Below the pieces are notes generated by a model. The model worked only from the letters and a program-made list of their open reading frames with translations, did no database searches and was not told where the DNA came from. A stretch of DNA of 28,430 nucleotides from NCBI GenBank assembly GCA_023544605.1, contig JAMJFQ010000006.1, positions 1 through 28,430 on the forward strand, in the 5' to 3' direction. The first letter of the stretch is position 1, and every line of letters starts with the position of its first letter. Shown piece by piece: positions 1-7,302 of the stretch. The stretch comes from ANME-2 cluster archaeon (GTDB taxonomy: Archaea > Halobacteriota > Methanosarcinia > Methanosarcinales > Methanocomedenaceae). The translations under genes and the position numbers were made by a program.

Positions 1-684
1 CCCGACAGGGGGGATTTGGTCAGAAACAATGGGTTCAGTGGGTTCAGTGGGTTCAAACGTTCCCACTTCCTCCTCCGGCACCGGACCATCTTTTGCAGGA
101 ACAGGGGATGCCACATTCTTGACATCATCGGATTCGGGTTCTGGTTCGGGTGTGGGTGTGGGTGTGGGTGTGGGTGCATCATCATCAGGGGTGGATGAAT
201 GCGTTTCTTCACCCGTAATTTGTGTGTCAATATCTTCATTGGGGGCAGTCACTTTTTCTTCTGGTGGTAGTGGGTCAACATCAAGCTTCTTCTCTTCATC
301 ATTTCCCAGTACCTGACCTATACTGGCATCTTTATACAGTATGATAGCACTTAGCACCTGTTGATAGACCTCCTGCTCCTGAGAAGTCATGTTTTCAACA
401 TCATGGCTGACATTTTCACGAGTTCTTGAAAATGCCCTTGCTGAGGCCATCTTAATGATCTTAAGGGTGCGTTTTTTGAATATCTTGTCAATGGTGGATA
501 GAGCGTTCTTTATCTCGTACTGAATAAGTATGGCCTGTTCCGAATGCCGTCTGGATATTTTTAGATCCGCATTTTCCAGTTCTTTGACATACTCATTCAC
601 TTTTATATAGAAATCAGGGGCAATCCTTGAGAGCGCGGTCTTCTTCTCCTCATCCAGTATGTGGGTAAGGTCCTCGTATTTCAC
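1..684 (-). CDS. GINS-like DNA replication protein, C-terminus cut by window edge
   Basis: The reading frame is open from a GTG at 684 to the window edge (228 codons). The GTG overlaps the primase TGA as GTGA, and an AGGAGGTG ribosome site lies just upstream. The first ~145 residues are a charged, mostly helical domain (starts MKYEDLTHIL, later NALSTIDKIFKKRTLKIIKMAS), which resembles the N-terminal helical domain of archaeal Gins51. After it comes a low-complexity acidic linker with PTPTPTPT, EPEPEPE and repeated EPT units; the small C-terminal B domain would lie beyond the window. GINS is part of the archaeal CMG helicase with MCM and GAN/Cdc45, and a gins-priS pairing is common in archaea, which supports the call. 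The assignment rests on helical pattern and neighbourhood, with no diagnostic motif. An unrelated helical replication accessory protein is the alternative. Confidence 0.7.
   Translation of the reverse strand, partial: MKYEDLTHILDEEKKTALSRIAPDFYIKVNEYVKELENADLKISRRHSEQAILIQYEIKNALSTIDKIFKKRTLKIIKMASARAFSRTRENVSHDVENMTSQEQEVYQQVLSAIILYKDASIGQVLGNDEEKKLDVDPLPPEEKVTAPNEDIDTQITGEETHSSTPDDDAPTPTPTPTPEPEPESDDVKNVASPVPAKDGPVPEEEVGTFEPTEPTEPIVSDQIPPVG
31..57. repeat. Nonanucleotide tandem repeat (GGGTTCAGT) in the GINS-like gene
   Basis: Two perfect copies and one diverged copy of the 9-base unit GGGTTCAGT occur in tandem. They encode Glu-Pro-Thr repeats on the minus strand, in the same disordered linker as the Pro-Thr tract. 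Confidence 0.8.
148..177. repeat. Hexanucleotide microsatellite (GGGTGT)n inside the GINS-like gene
   Basis: About five tandem GGGTGT units on the plus strand encode alternating Pro-Thr on the minus strand. They lie in the linker of the GINS-like protein. A six-base unit keeps frame when its copy number changes. Confidence 0.85.
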
Positions 685-1850
685 AAAGCACCTCCTGCAT
701 ATTCGGCGCCGCCCCTACACATTAAATAGATAGCTGCATACTCAGGCAGTACATTTGTACCTTCATCCAATTCAAATTGCTCATCCATCATCTCAACTGT
801 AGTGGGCTTGGGTACATTTATCTTTATCTCATTATCCCCGAACACTACTGCATCCACCAGAGGTTCGAACTGGTGTAATTCATCCACAGTTAGCGATACG
901 ACCTTCATGCCTGATTTGCCGTGCAGGGATGAGGCAGCTCTGATAAGGCGCTTTATATCTGCAGTCACCGGTTCGTCTATATATGCCCGGAGGTTTGCGA
1001 CCGCCCGGTGTAGGGCATCGTCCCAGAATTCTGCAGGAATGGAACTCAATGCATCAAATTTACCTTTCATGAGCAGTTCCAAATTGGCTGGATTGTTGAT
1101 AGTATCAATGATCTTAATAGCTTTTTTCTTTCCGACGTTCTTAAATTCTGTCAGCTTTTTTTCGGCATTCTCATCCCTGGTCAGGTCCTGAAGATAACGT
1201 ATCAATTCACGGTTCACCAATCTGCCCCATCCACCCTGGGATTGGGGAGGGAATTCCAGTGTCTTTGATTTCTTATCGTCCCCCACAACGGTTTTTTTCC
1301 TGAAAAGATGCTCGATATCCAATCCGGTACCACTTAAATAATCCACGATCTCCCGACGCTGGGCACTGTCCAGTGTCAATACCCGGGGGTCATATACATG
1401 TACATGATACCCCCGCCCACCTGAAAAGGCGATATGCAGGTTTTCTTCCTCAAATCCGAAATCATCCAGTAAGAATCCAATAAGTTTAATGATCTCTTTT
1501 TTCGCACAATCAAGCATCTTTTTGAATGAATCAGTTACTACAGGTAAGTGGTCGGCATCGATATCAAATATCAGGTCTGCACCCAGCCATGATTTTTCCT
1601 TCATCGATGGGGCGGCAGGATGCTGGTAGTATGCTGCGGAATGATAGACATGGGCCGGTACCATTGAAGTGATATATTCCTGCATCTCAGCGGTGCTGCC
1701 AAAACCCTTGTGCCTGCGCATACCCGAAGCAGGGGCGAACATCAAGAACCCCCACTCCCGCTGCTCAAGACCGGGCGGGGACAGGGGCGGATCCTTGCGG
1801 TAATGTTCCTGGAACTTGGTTCTAATGAACTGGGCTGTGCTGGAATTCAT
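681..1850 (-). CDS. priS: DNA primase small (catalytic) subunit PriS
   Basis: This 389-residue protein is the catalytic subunit of archaeal/eukaryotic-type primase, which makes the primers for replication together with PriL (not in this window). The catalytic acidic motif is visible as IFDIDADH, with D96 and D98 as the metal-binding aspartates. A second family motif, SGGRGYHVHV, follows around residues 145-155. The N-terminus (FIRTKFQEHY, REWGFLMF) and the length are typical of PriS. The ATG at 1850 gives a normal N-terminus. A short AT-rich region with TATA-like sequence lies upstream near 1910-1930. The downstream GINS-like gene overlaps by 4 bases, so the two are very likely translated from one message. 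Confidence 0.96.
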   Translation of the reverse strand: MNSSTAQFIRTKFQEHYRKDPPLSPPGLEQREWGFLMFAPASGMRRHKGFGSTAEMQEYITSMVPAHVYHSAAYYQHPAAPSMKEKSWLGADLIFDIDADHLPVVTDSFKKMLDCAKKEIIKLIGFLLDDFGFEEENLHIAFSGGRGYHVHVYDPRVLTLDSAQRREIVDYLSGTGLDIEHLFRKKTVVGDDKKSKTLEFPPQSQGGWGRLVNRELIRYLQDLTRDENAEKKLTEFKNVGKKKAIKIIDTINNPANLELLMKGKFDALSSIPAEFWDDALHRAVANLRAYIDEPVTADIKRLIRAASSLHGKSGMKVVSLTVDELHQFEPLVDAVVFGDNEIKINVPKPTTVEMMDEQFELDEGTNVLPEYAAIYLMCRGGAEYAGGAL

Positions 1851-2014
1851 TCTGGAATTGACTTGTAACTGATTGTATGTAAAATTTGGTTTACGTGGGT
1901 GAGCATGGGCAGTATATATAATATATAGTTAATTAATAAAATATATTGATTATATACTTGACACAATACCAAAATCCAGTTATACAGCGAATATATCAGA
2001 TGCAAATGCGACTA

Positions 2015-2089
2015 CAAATCAGTGTGAATCTGTGAAATCTGTGTCTATTTATTTTTCAGACACAGATTTCACTGATTAACACAGATTTT
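2015..2089. repeat. Long imperfect inverted repeat (hairpin), arms ~32 bases
   Basis: The inner 15 bases of each arm (2032-2046 and 2058-2072) are perfectly complementary around an 11-base AT-rich loop. The complementarity continues outward with a few mismatches to 2015 and 2089. Each arm is itself built of repeated AATCTGTG / AATCAGTG words. It could be a dispersed palindromic repeat, or a hairpin formed in a transcript reading through the region. Confidence 0.8.
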
Positions 2090-2148
2090 ACCCTAAGTCG
2101 GTGTCAACAAAATAACTGATTTTTGGTACAGTGCCATATACTTATAGG

Positions 2149-2158
2149 GTTTATATAA
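2149..2158 (+). promoter_or_regulatory. TATA box for the glycosylase gene
   Basis: The sequence GTTTATATAA lies about 31 bases before the ATG at 2189. With the usual 25-base spacing, transcription would start near 2180, giving a leader of only a few bases. This fits the absence of a convincing ribosome site. Confidence 0.5.
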
Positions 2159-2188
2159 CAGAATATCAACATATCCATCGGATTGAGC

Positions 2189-3028
2189 ATGATTATCAGG
2201 ACCACGGATTTTAATCTCCACTATACACTGGACTGCGGACAGGTATTCAGGTGGCAGCACAGCGAAGAGTGGTGGGTGGGTGTGGTCGCAGGCCATATTG
2301 TACGTGCTCAGCAGGTTGACAGCGGCCTGGAAGTGCAGACCGGTCTTGGCAGGGACAGGATATTGAAGTATTTCAGGCTTGATGATGATATGGAACGGAT
2401 TTATAGCAGCATCAACAGGGATGCCGTGATGGACGGGCTTATCCAACAATACAGGGGAATGCACCTGATAAGACAACAACCCTGGGAATGCCTCGTCTCG
2501 TATATGGCCTCAAGCTGTAAGTCCATACCCAATATCAAGGATTCGATCTCCAACCTGTGCAGGCAATATGGCGATGACCTGGGCGGATATTTTTCATTTC
2601 CTTCAGCCCAAACCCTGGCACAGACAACCGAAAACCAGTTGAGGCAGACCAAACTTGGCTTCAGGGCCGGGAACATACTGGAAGTGGCAAAGCTCGTGGA
2701 CAGGGGCGAACTTGACCTTGAACTGCCATTTGAATTGGAGTATAACAAGGCCAGGGAGTTGTTGATGGGAATTCGGGGTATCGGGCCCAAGATTGCGGAC
2801 TGCGTACTCCTGTTCGCCTATGATAAACTGGAGGCATTTCCCGCAGACACCCATATCCTCTCTGTGATGCAGGAACATTATGGGCAGTATCTGGATGGTC
2901 CTGCGACCCGGTTGAACGATATGATAGGCCAGTTTGCACGCAGTTACTTCGGTGACTATGCCGGATATGCCCAGCAGTACCTGTACTATTCCAGGATATC
3001 TGCCGGGAGCGACCTGCCCCTGTGTTGA
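2189..3028 (+). CDS. 8-oxoguanine DNA glycosylase/AP lyase, OGG1-type (HhH-GPD)
   Basis: The 279-residue protein should excise 8-oxoguanine and nick the abasic site in base excision repair. The N-terminal domain carries the OGG1-family signature FNLHYTLDCGQVFRW. The helix-hairpin-helix follows as GIRGIGPKIADC, with K201 as the catalytic Schiff-base lysine. The GPD-loop aspartate is D220 in FPADTHIL. The layout matches OGG1-type enzymes, not the shorter Ogg2 or AGOG types. I chose the ATG at 2189; a TTG two codons earlier (2183) is possible because a nearly leaderless message gives no ribosome-site guide. The next gene begins 47 bases downstream and may be cotranscribed, though no functional link is obvious. 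Confidence 0.92.
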   Translation: MIIRTTDFNLHYTLDCGQVFRWQHSEEWWVGVVAGHIVRAQQVDSGLEVQTGLGRDRILKYFRLDDDMERIYSSINRDAVMDGLIQQYRGMHLIRQQPWECLVSYMASSCKSIPNIKDSISNLCRQYGDDLGGYFSFPSAQTLAQTTENQLRQTKLGFRAGNILEVAKLVDRGELDLELPFELEYNKARELLMGIRGIGPKIADCVLLFAYDKLEAFPADTHILSVMQEHYGQYLDGPATRLNDMIGQFARSYFGDYAGYAQQYLYYSRISAGSDLPLC

Positions 3029-3075
3029 GGGGGGACCGGGTAAAAGTTATCTTGTTATTGATATTAGAGGGTAGT

Positions 3076-4017
3076 ATGCGAGAAAATAAGACATTACGTA
3101 TCGGGCACCTCTCCACGTTCTACCATACATCCTTCATACTCATGGGGACCAGATGGCTTGAAGAAATACCGGGACTTACCGTGGAATGGAAGATGTTCGG
3201 CGGTGGTCCTGCGATCGTGGAAGCCCTGTCAAAAAACGAAGTGGATATAGGATACATCGGGCTGCCCCCCGTAATAATAGGTATTGACCGGGGGGTACCT
3301 ATAATATGTGTCGGCGGAGGTCATGTTGAGGGGACGGTGATGATAGGTGGCCCTGATAGCCGGACGCTTGATGAGTTGGGGGGTAATATTGAAGCTGTTC
3401 TTGAGCAATTCAAGGGCGGAACTATTGGCTGTCCGCCATCCGGTTCCATCCATGATGTGATCATCAGGGACCTGATAGCAAAACACCATCAGGCCGGGTC
3501 CATTGAGGTGAAGAACTACCCCTGGGCCGATTTCATTCCTGATGCCCTGGCAGATGGTGAGGTGGCCGCCGCTATTGGCACACCGCCGCTGTCCGTGGCT
3601 GCAGGGCGGGCCTGTGGTGCAAAGGTGGTGGTCCCGCCGTCAGCCCTCTGGCCATGGAACCCCAGTTACGGTATTATTGTGTCCCGGGACTTGCTTACAG
3701 GGCTGGCCGGTCTGGTTGAGGATTTCCTGCGGCTGCATGAGGATGCTTCGAACCTGATACGGGATGAGCCTGGGAGAGCGGCCCGTTTGGTGGCTGAAAT
3801 GATTGAGGTGGTGGATGAGGATTTTATCAGGGAGGTTTACCCGATATCTCCCCGGTACTGTGCTGCGCTTCCCAGGGAGTATATTGAGTCTACTATGGCG
3901 TTTGTGCCGGTGCTGAAGGGATTGGGTTATATTGAACGTGAACTGGAAGAGGCTGATATTTTCGATACATCATTGATAGAGACAATCCATGATGGTGAAA
4001 ATCATTATTTTTTGTGA
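3076..4017 (+). CDS. Solute-binding-like protein (NMT1/SsuA/NrtA type) without signal peptide
   Basis: The ATG at 3076 follows a GAGGG ribosome site and gives 313 residues. The fold pattern matches periplasmic-binding proteins of the nitrate/sulfonate/NMT1 family: an opening strand LRIGHLSTFYHTS, then VEWKMFGGGPAIVEAL, VDIGYIGLPPVIIGIDRGVP and IGCPPSGSIHDVIIRDL. No signal peptide, lipobox or membrane segment is present, and no ABC permease or ATPase gene adjoins it. It may therefore be a cytoplasmic sensor or an enzyme-like member of the fold (the group also includes MqnA and thiamine-precursor synthases) and not a transporter component. The ligand cannot be told from the sequence. Confidence 0.75.
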   Translation: MRENKTLRIGHLSTFYHTSFILMGTRWLEEIPGLTVEWKMFGGGPAIVEALSKNEVDIGYIGLPPVIIGIDRGVPIICVGGGHVEGTVMIGGPDSRTLDELGGNIEAVLEQFKGGTIGCPPSGSIHDVIIRDLIAKHHQAGSIEVKNYPWADFIPDALADGEVAAAIGTPPLSVAAGRACGAKVVVPPSALWPWNPSYGIIVSRDLLTGLAGLVEDFLRLHEDASNLIRDEPGRAARLVAEMIEVVDEDFIREVYPISPRYCAALPREYIESTMAFVPVLKGLGYIERELEEADIFDTSLIETIHDGENHYFL

Positions 4018-4240
4018 GCTTTTAGTTGTGTAGTGAGCTTAATAAGTTTATGAGAGGTAATCGTCCATATTTATCACATATATTTATGTACAATTAATAG
4101 AACATAATATATGTGCCTATTCTCATGATTGCAGGTAACTGCAGCCTGTGAGAAGGGTAGAATGCCTTGAATGTGATACTCGTCATGGTAATTGCTGCTG
4201 ATGCACGGGTAGAAATGAGAAATATAAGAGGTGAAATGGA

Positions 4241-4333
4241 ATGGCTGAGAAAGTTTCTAAAGCAGAAACTGACAGATTGAAGAAATTCAATGAACAGCTT
4301 CGAGCAAGAAAAGCTCCATTGCCTAAAAAGTAA
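4241..4333 (+). CDS. Small basic protein, 30 residues, unknown function
   Basis: The ATG at 4241 is preceded by AGAGGTG with seven bases of spacing, one of the better ribosome sites in the window. The product starts MAEKVSKAETDRLKKFNEQL and ends in a basic Pro-rich tail (APLPKK). It has ten Lys/Arg against four Asp/Glu and no membrane segment, and the first 23 residues could form one amphipathic helix. It sits in a region with hairpins and T-tracts that looks like an independent transcription unit. I do not recognise the family. It could be a small RNA- or ribosome-binding peptide, or an ORF carried by a regulatory RNA. Confidence 0.5.
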   Translation: MAEKVSKAETDRLKKFNEQLRARKAPLPKK

Positions 4334-4339
4334 GTAAAT

Positions 4340-4360
4340 AATCCAATGGTAAATTGGATT
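4340..4360 (+). other. Hairpin after the small ORF
   Basis: Perfect 7-base arms AATCCAA and TTGGATT flank a 7-base loop, a few bases after the small ORF's stop codon. Confidence 0.55.
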
Positions 4361-4413
4361 TCAATGGGGTTAAAAATTCTGTGGATCTTTTGAGAGTTCT
4401 GCAAAACCGTTGT

Positions 4414-4470
4414 CATAATAGCTTAGGCTATGATGTGGTTAACAGGCTCTCTATTTTTTATCTTTTTTGT
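4414..4470 (+). terminator. Hairpin plus T-tracts, probable terminator
   Basis: A hairpin with 9-base arms, one mismatch and a TTAG loop (4414-4435) is followed within 35 bases by two six-T tracts (4454-4459, 4463-4468). T-tracts are the usual archaeal termination signal. Confidence 0.5.
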
Positions 4471-4594
4471 CTGTTTATAATCCGGGATTTATGGGTATAA
4501 CAAAATCTTGACTAAATCTTTCTATTCATAAAAAATACGTATTTGGACAATCCAACAACATACCATGCACCTTGGTCGGCCACCAAATCGGCAC

Positions 4595-4603
4595 TTATAT
4601 ATA
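4595..4603 (+). promoter_or_regulatory. TATA box of the aromatic amino acid operon
   Basis: TTATATATA lies about 50 bases before the ATG of ADH synthase. It predicts transcription starting near 4625, inside the palindrome at 4614-4638. Confidence 0.6.
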
Positions 4604-4613
4604 CTATAAAATT

Positions 4614-4638
4614 GTGTTGGTGTGTCACACACTAACAC
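4614..4638. promoter_or_regulatory. Palindromic candidate operator at the aro transcription start
   Basis: Two 12-base arms, GTGTTGGTGTGT and ACACACTAACAC, are separated by one base and match at 11 of 12 positions. The palindrome covers the predicted transcription start, where a bound dimeric repressor would block initiation. The regulator is not in the window. The same sequence could also fold as a hairpin at the 5' end of the message. Confidence 0.55.
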
Positions 4639-4652
4639 GATAAGGTGAAAAC

Positions 4653-5450
4653 ATGTCAGAAATTGGAAAAAGCATACGCATTGAACGGATAATGGACAGG
4701 CAGAGCAGGAACATGGTGATCATCCCGATGGACCACGGCATATCAGTAGGCCCGGTCACAGGGTTGGTTGACCTGCCAAAGATGGTCAACAAAGTAGCTG
4801 ACGGCGGGGCCAATGCGGTCCTGCTCCAGAAAGGCATGTCCAAACATGGGCACCGAGGATACGGCACCGATGTGGGGCTTATCATCCATATGAGCGCATC
4901 CACTGCCCTGGGTCCTGACCCCAATGATAAGGTCCTGGTCTGTTCTGTGGAAGAAGCAATAAAACTGGGTGCCGATGCAGTTAGCATACATGTCAATATA
5001 GGCAGCGAAACCGAAAGCGACCAGTTAGAACAAATGGGCATGGTATCCGAAAATTGCGACTTCTGGGGTATGCCCTTACTGGCCATGATGTACCCGAGGG
5101 GCAAGAACATATCCAACTCAAATGACCCTGAACTCGTGGCACATGCAGCCCGGGCCGGAGCAGAACTGGGTGCCGACGTCGTTAAGACCAACTACACCGG
5201 TGACCCTGACACCTTCAAGGACGTAGTACGGGGCTGTCCCGTGCCCGTGGTCATGGCAGGCGGTCCAAAGACCGAGACCGATGCAGAATTCCTGGAAATG
5301 ATACGGGGCTGCATTGATGCAGGCGGCCGGGGCGTAGCCATAGGGAGAAATGTATTTCAACATCCCGACCCAACAAAGATGACCAGGGCTATAACAAAGA
5401 TCGTGCATAAGAATGCCAGTGTTGAGGATGCCCTGGAGGAACTGAAGTGA
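4653..5450 (+). CDS. aroA': 2-amino-3,7-dideoxy-D-threo-hept-6-ulosonate synthase (ADH synthase)
   Basis: This 265-residue class I aldolase-like enzyme makes the first intermediate of the archaeal route to 3-dehydroquinate, which avoids DAHP and uses aspartate semialdehyde with a sugar-phosphate-derived unit. Family landmarks are the early MDHGIS segment, GANAVLLQKGM, and the Schiff-base lysine K178 in DVVKTNYTGD. The C-terminal phosphate-binding stretch is GGRGVAIGRNVFQHPDP. A GGTG ribosome site precedes the ATG. The stop overlaps the start of dehydroquinate synthase II (GTGA), which is the next enzyme in the pathway. That pairing makes this function much more likely than fructose-bisphosphate aldolase. 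Confidence 0.93.
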   Translation: MSEIGKSIRIERIMDRQSRNMVIIPMDHGISVGPVTGLVDLPKMVNKVADGGANAVLLQKGMSKHGHRGYGTDVGLIIHMSASTALGPDPNDKVLVCSVEEAIKLGADAVSIHVNIGSETESDQLEQMGMVSENCDFWGMPLLAMMYPRGKNISNSNDPELVAHAARAGAELGADVVKTNYTGDPDTFKDVVRGCPVPVVMAGGPKTETDAEFLEMIRGCIDAGGRGVAIGRNVFQHPDPTKMTRAITKIVHKNASVEDALEELK

Positions 5451-6589
5451 GTAAGAAGAGTTTTTGGATAAAAGCAGATTCCGGGAACTGGGATGAGCGC
5501 AAACTCAGGATCACTACGGGTCTTGAGTCGGGAGCTGATTTCGTCCTCGTTAACGAAGATGATACGGCCAAGGTGCGGGAGTTGGGTACCATCAATGTAG
5601 CAGCCTTTGTCAGAGAGGGCAGCAGCGATGCTGACATCTTTGTGGTGGGCAAGCACAGTGAAGGTGACGGCACAAATCCACTTCCCAGTGATTTTTCGGG
5701 CAGCAGGGATATCAACCTGGCTCTCCAGTTAAAGGACAAGGGCCTCAAGACAGCCGGGTACGTAATAATACAGAACAAACAGTATGAAGAGTTCGCTGCC
5801 GAGTTAGGCAAGGTTTGTGATTATATCATAGTGGTGGGTACAGACTGGAAGGTCATTCCCCTTGAGAATCTCATTGCCGGTCTACAGGAAATGGATGTAG
5901 AGATCATTGCAGGGGTCAAGAATGCCGAGGAGACCAGGCTTACCCTTGAGACCATGGAGCATGGGTCGGATGGTGTGCTGCTGGATACTGATGATCCATC
6001 AGAGATCAAGAAGTCAGTACGTGCTGTGGAACAAACAGGACTTGAGGCCACACAGTTGAACACAGCCACCATCACAAAGGTCAAGCCAGTAGGTATGGGG
6101 GATAGGGTATGTGTGGATACCTGCTCCCTGATGAGCCTTGGTGAGGGCATGCTGGTGGGCAGCCAGTCCAACGGCCTGTTCCTGGTGCATTCTGAATCAG
6201 AGGACAGCCCCTATGTAGCAGCGAGGCCATTTCGGGTGAACGCGGGTGCGGTCCATGCCTATGTCAAGGTGGGTGACAAGACCCAGTACCTCTCTGAACT
6301 GGGTGCCGGTGATGAAGTGCTTGTCGTGGATGCCACAGGACAGCAACGGCCTGCCATCGTCGGACGGGTCAAGATAGAAAAACGACCCATGATACTGGTA
6401 GAGGCCAGTGTGGGAGATGTGGTGATCAAGACCATACTCCAAAACGCCGAAACCATCAAACTGGTAGGCAAGGACGGTAAACCCATATCTGTAGCCGTCT
6501 TGAAAGAAGGGGATGAAGTGCTGGTATATTATGAGGACACTGCCAGGCATTTCGGAATGAAGATCGATGAGACCATTATCGAGAAATAA
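5447..6589 (+). CDS. aroB': 3-dehydroquinate synthase II (archaeal type)
   Basis: The 380-residue enzyme carries out NAD-dependent oxidative deamination and cyclisation of the ADH synthase product to 3-dehydroquinate. It belongs to the archaeal family unrelated to bacterial AroB. Characteristic segments are the N-terminal KSFWIKADSGNWDERK, the central GDRVCVDTCSLMSLGEGMLVGSQSNGLFLVHSE, and the C-terminal half beginning ARPFRVNAGAVHAYV. The length is typical. It starts at a GTG overlapping the previous stop by 4 bases, so the two genes are translationally coupled. aroD follows after 14 bases. Confidence 0.96.
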   Translation: MSKKSFWIKADSGNWDERKLRITTGLESGADFVLVNEDDTAKVRELGTINVAAFVREGSSDADIFVVGKHSEGDGTNPLPSDFSGSRDINLALQLKDKGLKTAGYVIIQNKQYEEFAAELGKVCDYIIVVGTDWKVIPLENLIAGLQEMDVEIIAGVKNAEETRLTLETMEHGSDGVLLDTDDPSEIKKSVRAVEQTGLEATQLNTATITKVKPVGMGDRVCVDTCSLMSLGEGMLVGSQSNGLFLVHSESEDSPYVAARPFRVNAGAVHAYVKVGDKTQYLSELGAGDEVLVVDATGQQRPAIVGRVKIEKRPMILVEASVGDVVIKTILQNAETIKLVGKDGKPISVAVLKEGDEVLVYYEDTARHFGMKIDETIIEK

Positions 6590-6603
6590 GACTGTGAAAA
6601 GAC

Positions 6604-7302
6604 ATGGTGCAAATTGGACAGGTTGACCTGGAAAAGGGGCCGGGTATCGTAGCTGTCATTGGCAGCGATGCTCTTGATACGGCAAAGCGGGCCAGGGTAC
6701 TGGGTGCCAATATCCTGGAGGTCAGGCTGGACCTGCTGGGAATCAGGGATACGAACGAAGCGATAGCTCTGCTGAAAGACGTAAAAGAGCAGGTAGGTCT
6801 ACCGATCATAGGCACCAACCGCAGCACAAGGGAAGGCGGGCAGTGGAGCGGTAGTGAAGCCGACAGGATAGAGCTGCTCATCTCGATGATAGAACGTGCA
6901 GATGCAGTGGATGTAGAGCTCTGTGCACCAATGTGCAGTAACGTAGCAGATGCAGTAACATCTGCCGGTAAGACCCTTATCATCTCATCCCATGATTTTA
7001 CCACTACGCCCTCCTCCGATGCCATGCTCTCAATTCTGGTACGATCAAGGGATGCGGGGGCAGACATTGCCAAAATGGCAGTAACCCCGGGCAGTATTGA
7101 CGATACATTGCGCCTGCTGGAAGTGACAACCCGGGTCGATTTTCCTGTATGCACTATTGCAATGGGACGGTTGGGAGCGCATACCAGGGTGGTGGCACCA
7201 CTCTATGGTTCGGTACTGACATACGGTGCAGTGGACCGGGCCGTGGCACCGGGACAACTGAAAATAGACGAATTGAAACACATGCTGGAGTTACTCTCAT
7301 GA
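6604..7302 (+). CDS. aroD: 3-dehydroquinate dehydratase, type I
   Basis: The 232-residue class I dehydroquinase converts 3-dehydroquinate to 3-dehydroshikimate through a Schiff base. The catalytic pair is visible: H130 in IISSHDF and K157 in DIAKMAVTPG. The substrate-binding NRSTREGGQWSG segment is also present. The ATG at 6604 follows a weak ribosome site. The stop overlaps the aroE start by 4 bases (ATGA). Confidence 0.95.
   Translation: MVQIGQVDLEKGPGIVAVIGSDALDTAKRARVLGANILEVRLDLLGIRDTNEAIALLKDVKEQVGLPIIGTNRSTREGGQWSGSEADRIELLISMIERADAVDVELCAPMCSNVADAVTSAGKTLIISSHDFTTTPSSDAMLSILVRSRDAGADIAKMAVTPGSIDDTLRLLEVTTRVDFPVCTIAMGRLGAHTRVVAPLYGSVLTYGAVDRAVAPGQLKIDELKHMLELLS

Larger units (their letters stand above)
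1851..2188. other. Intergenic region between divergent priS and the glycosylase gene
   Basis: This 338-base AT-rich stretch holds the outward promoters of priS (minus) and the glycosylase gene (plus) and a long inverted repeat at 2015-2089. I see no plausible coding sequence in it. Confidence 0.7.
4120..4470 (+). ncRNA. Candidate structured small RNA or leadered small mRNA
   Basis: A TATA-like element (ATATATTTA, 4079-4087) precedes a compact hairpin at 4120-4154. In it, outer arms TTCTCA/TGAGAA enclose TGCAG/CTGCA closed by a GTAA (GNRA-type) tetraloop. Two more hairpins follow at 4340-4360 and 4414-4435, then T-tracts at 4454-4459 and 4463-4468. Together they suggest a transcript of about 350 bases that carries the small ORF at 4241. 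I do not recognise a known RNA family. Both boundaries are inferred. Confidence 0.4.
4018..4652. other. Gene-poor region with candidate structured RNA, small ORF and aro promoter
   Basis: This 635-base stretch has no large gene. It contains TATA-like sequences near 4079-4112, three hairpins, a 30-codon ORF with a good ribosome site, two T-tracts suited to archaeal termination, and then the promoter and palindrome of the aromatic operon. Confidence 0.7.

Noticed and set aside
148..177. GGGTGT tandem units as a CRISPR or telomere-like array
   Set aside because: The units are short, have no spacers, and lie inside a coding frame where they encode Pro-Thr.
2093..2790. Minus-strand open frames opposite the glycosylase gene
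   Set aside because: They are shadows of a gene with clear OGG1 motifs and have no ribosome site or recognisable product.
4183..4416. 77-codon minus-strand open frame in the gene-poor region
   Set aside because: It lies antisense to the better supported small ORF and hairpins, and its Phe/Leu-rich product reflects AT-rich sequence.
4653..5450. Fructose-bisphosphate aldolase for the first aro gene
   Set aside because: The fold is shared, but the overlap with dehydroquinate synthase II and the aro operon context favour ADH synthase.
7149..7298. Extended N-terminus for AroE
   Set aside because: It reads through aroD in another frame and is unlike shikimate dehydrogenases; the ATG at 7299 overlaps the aroD stop in the usual way.
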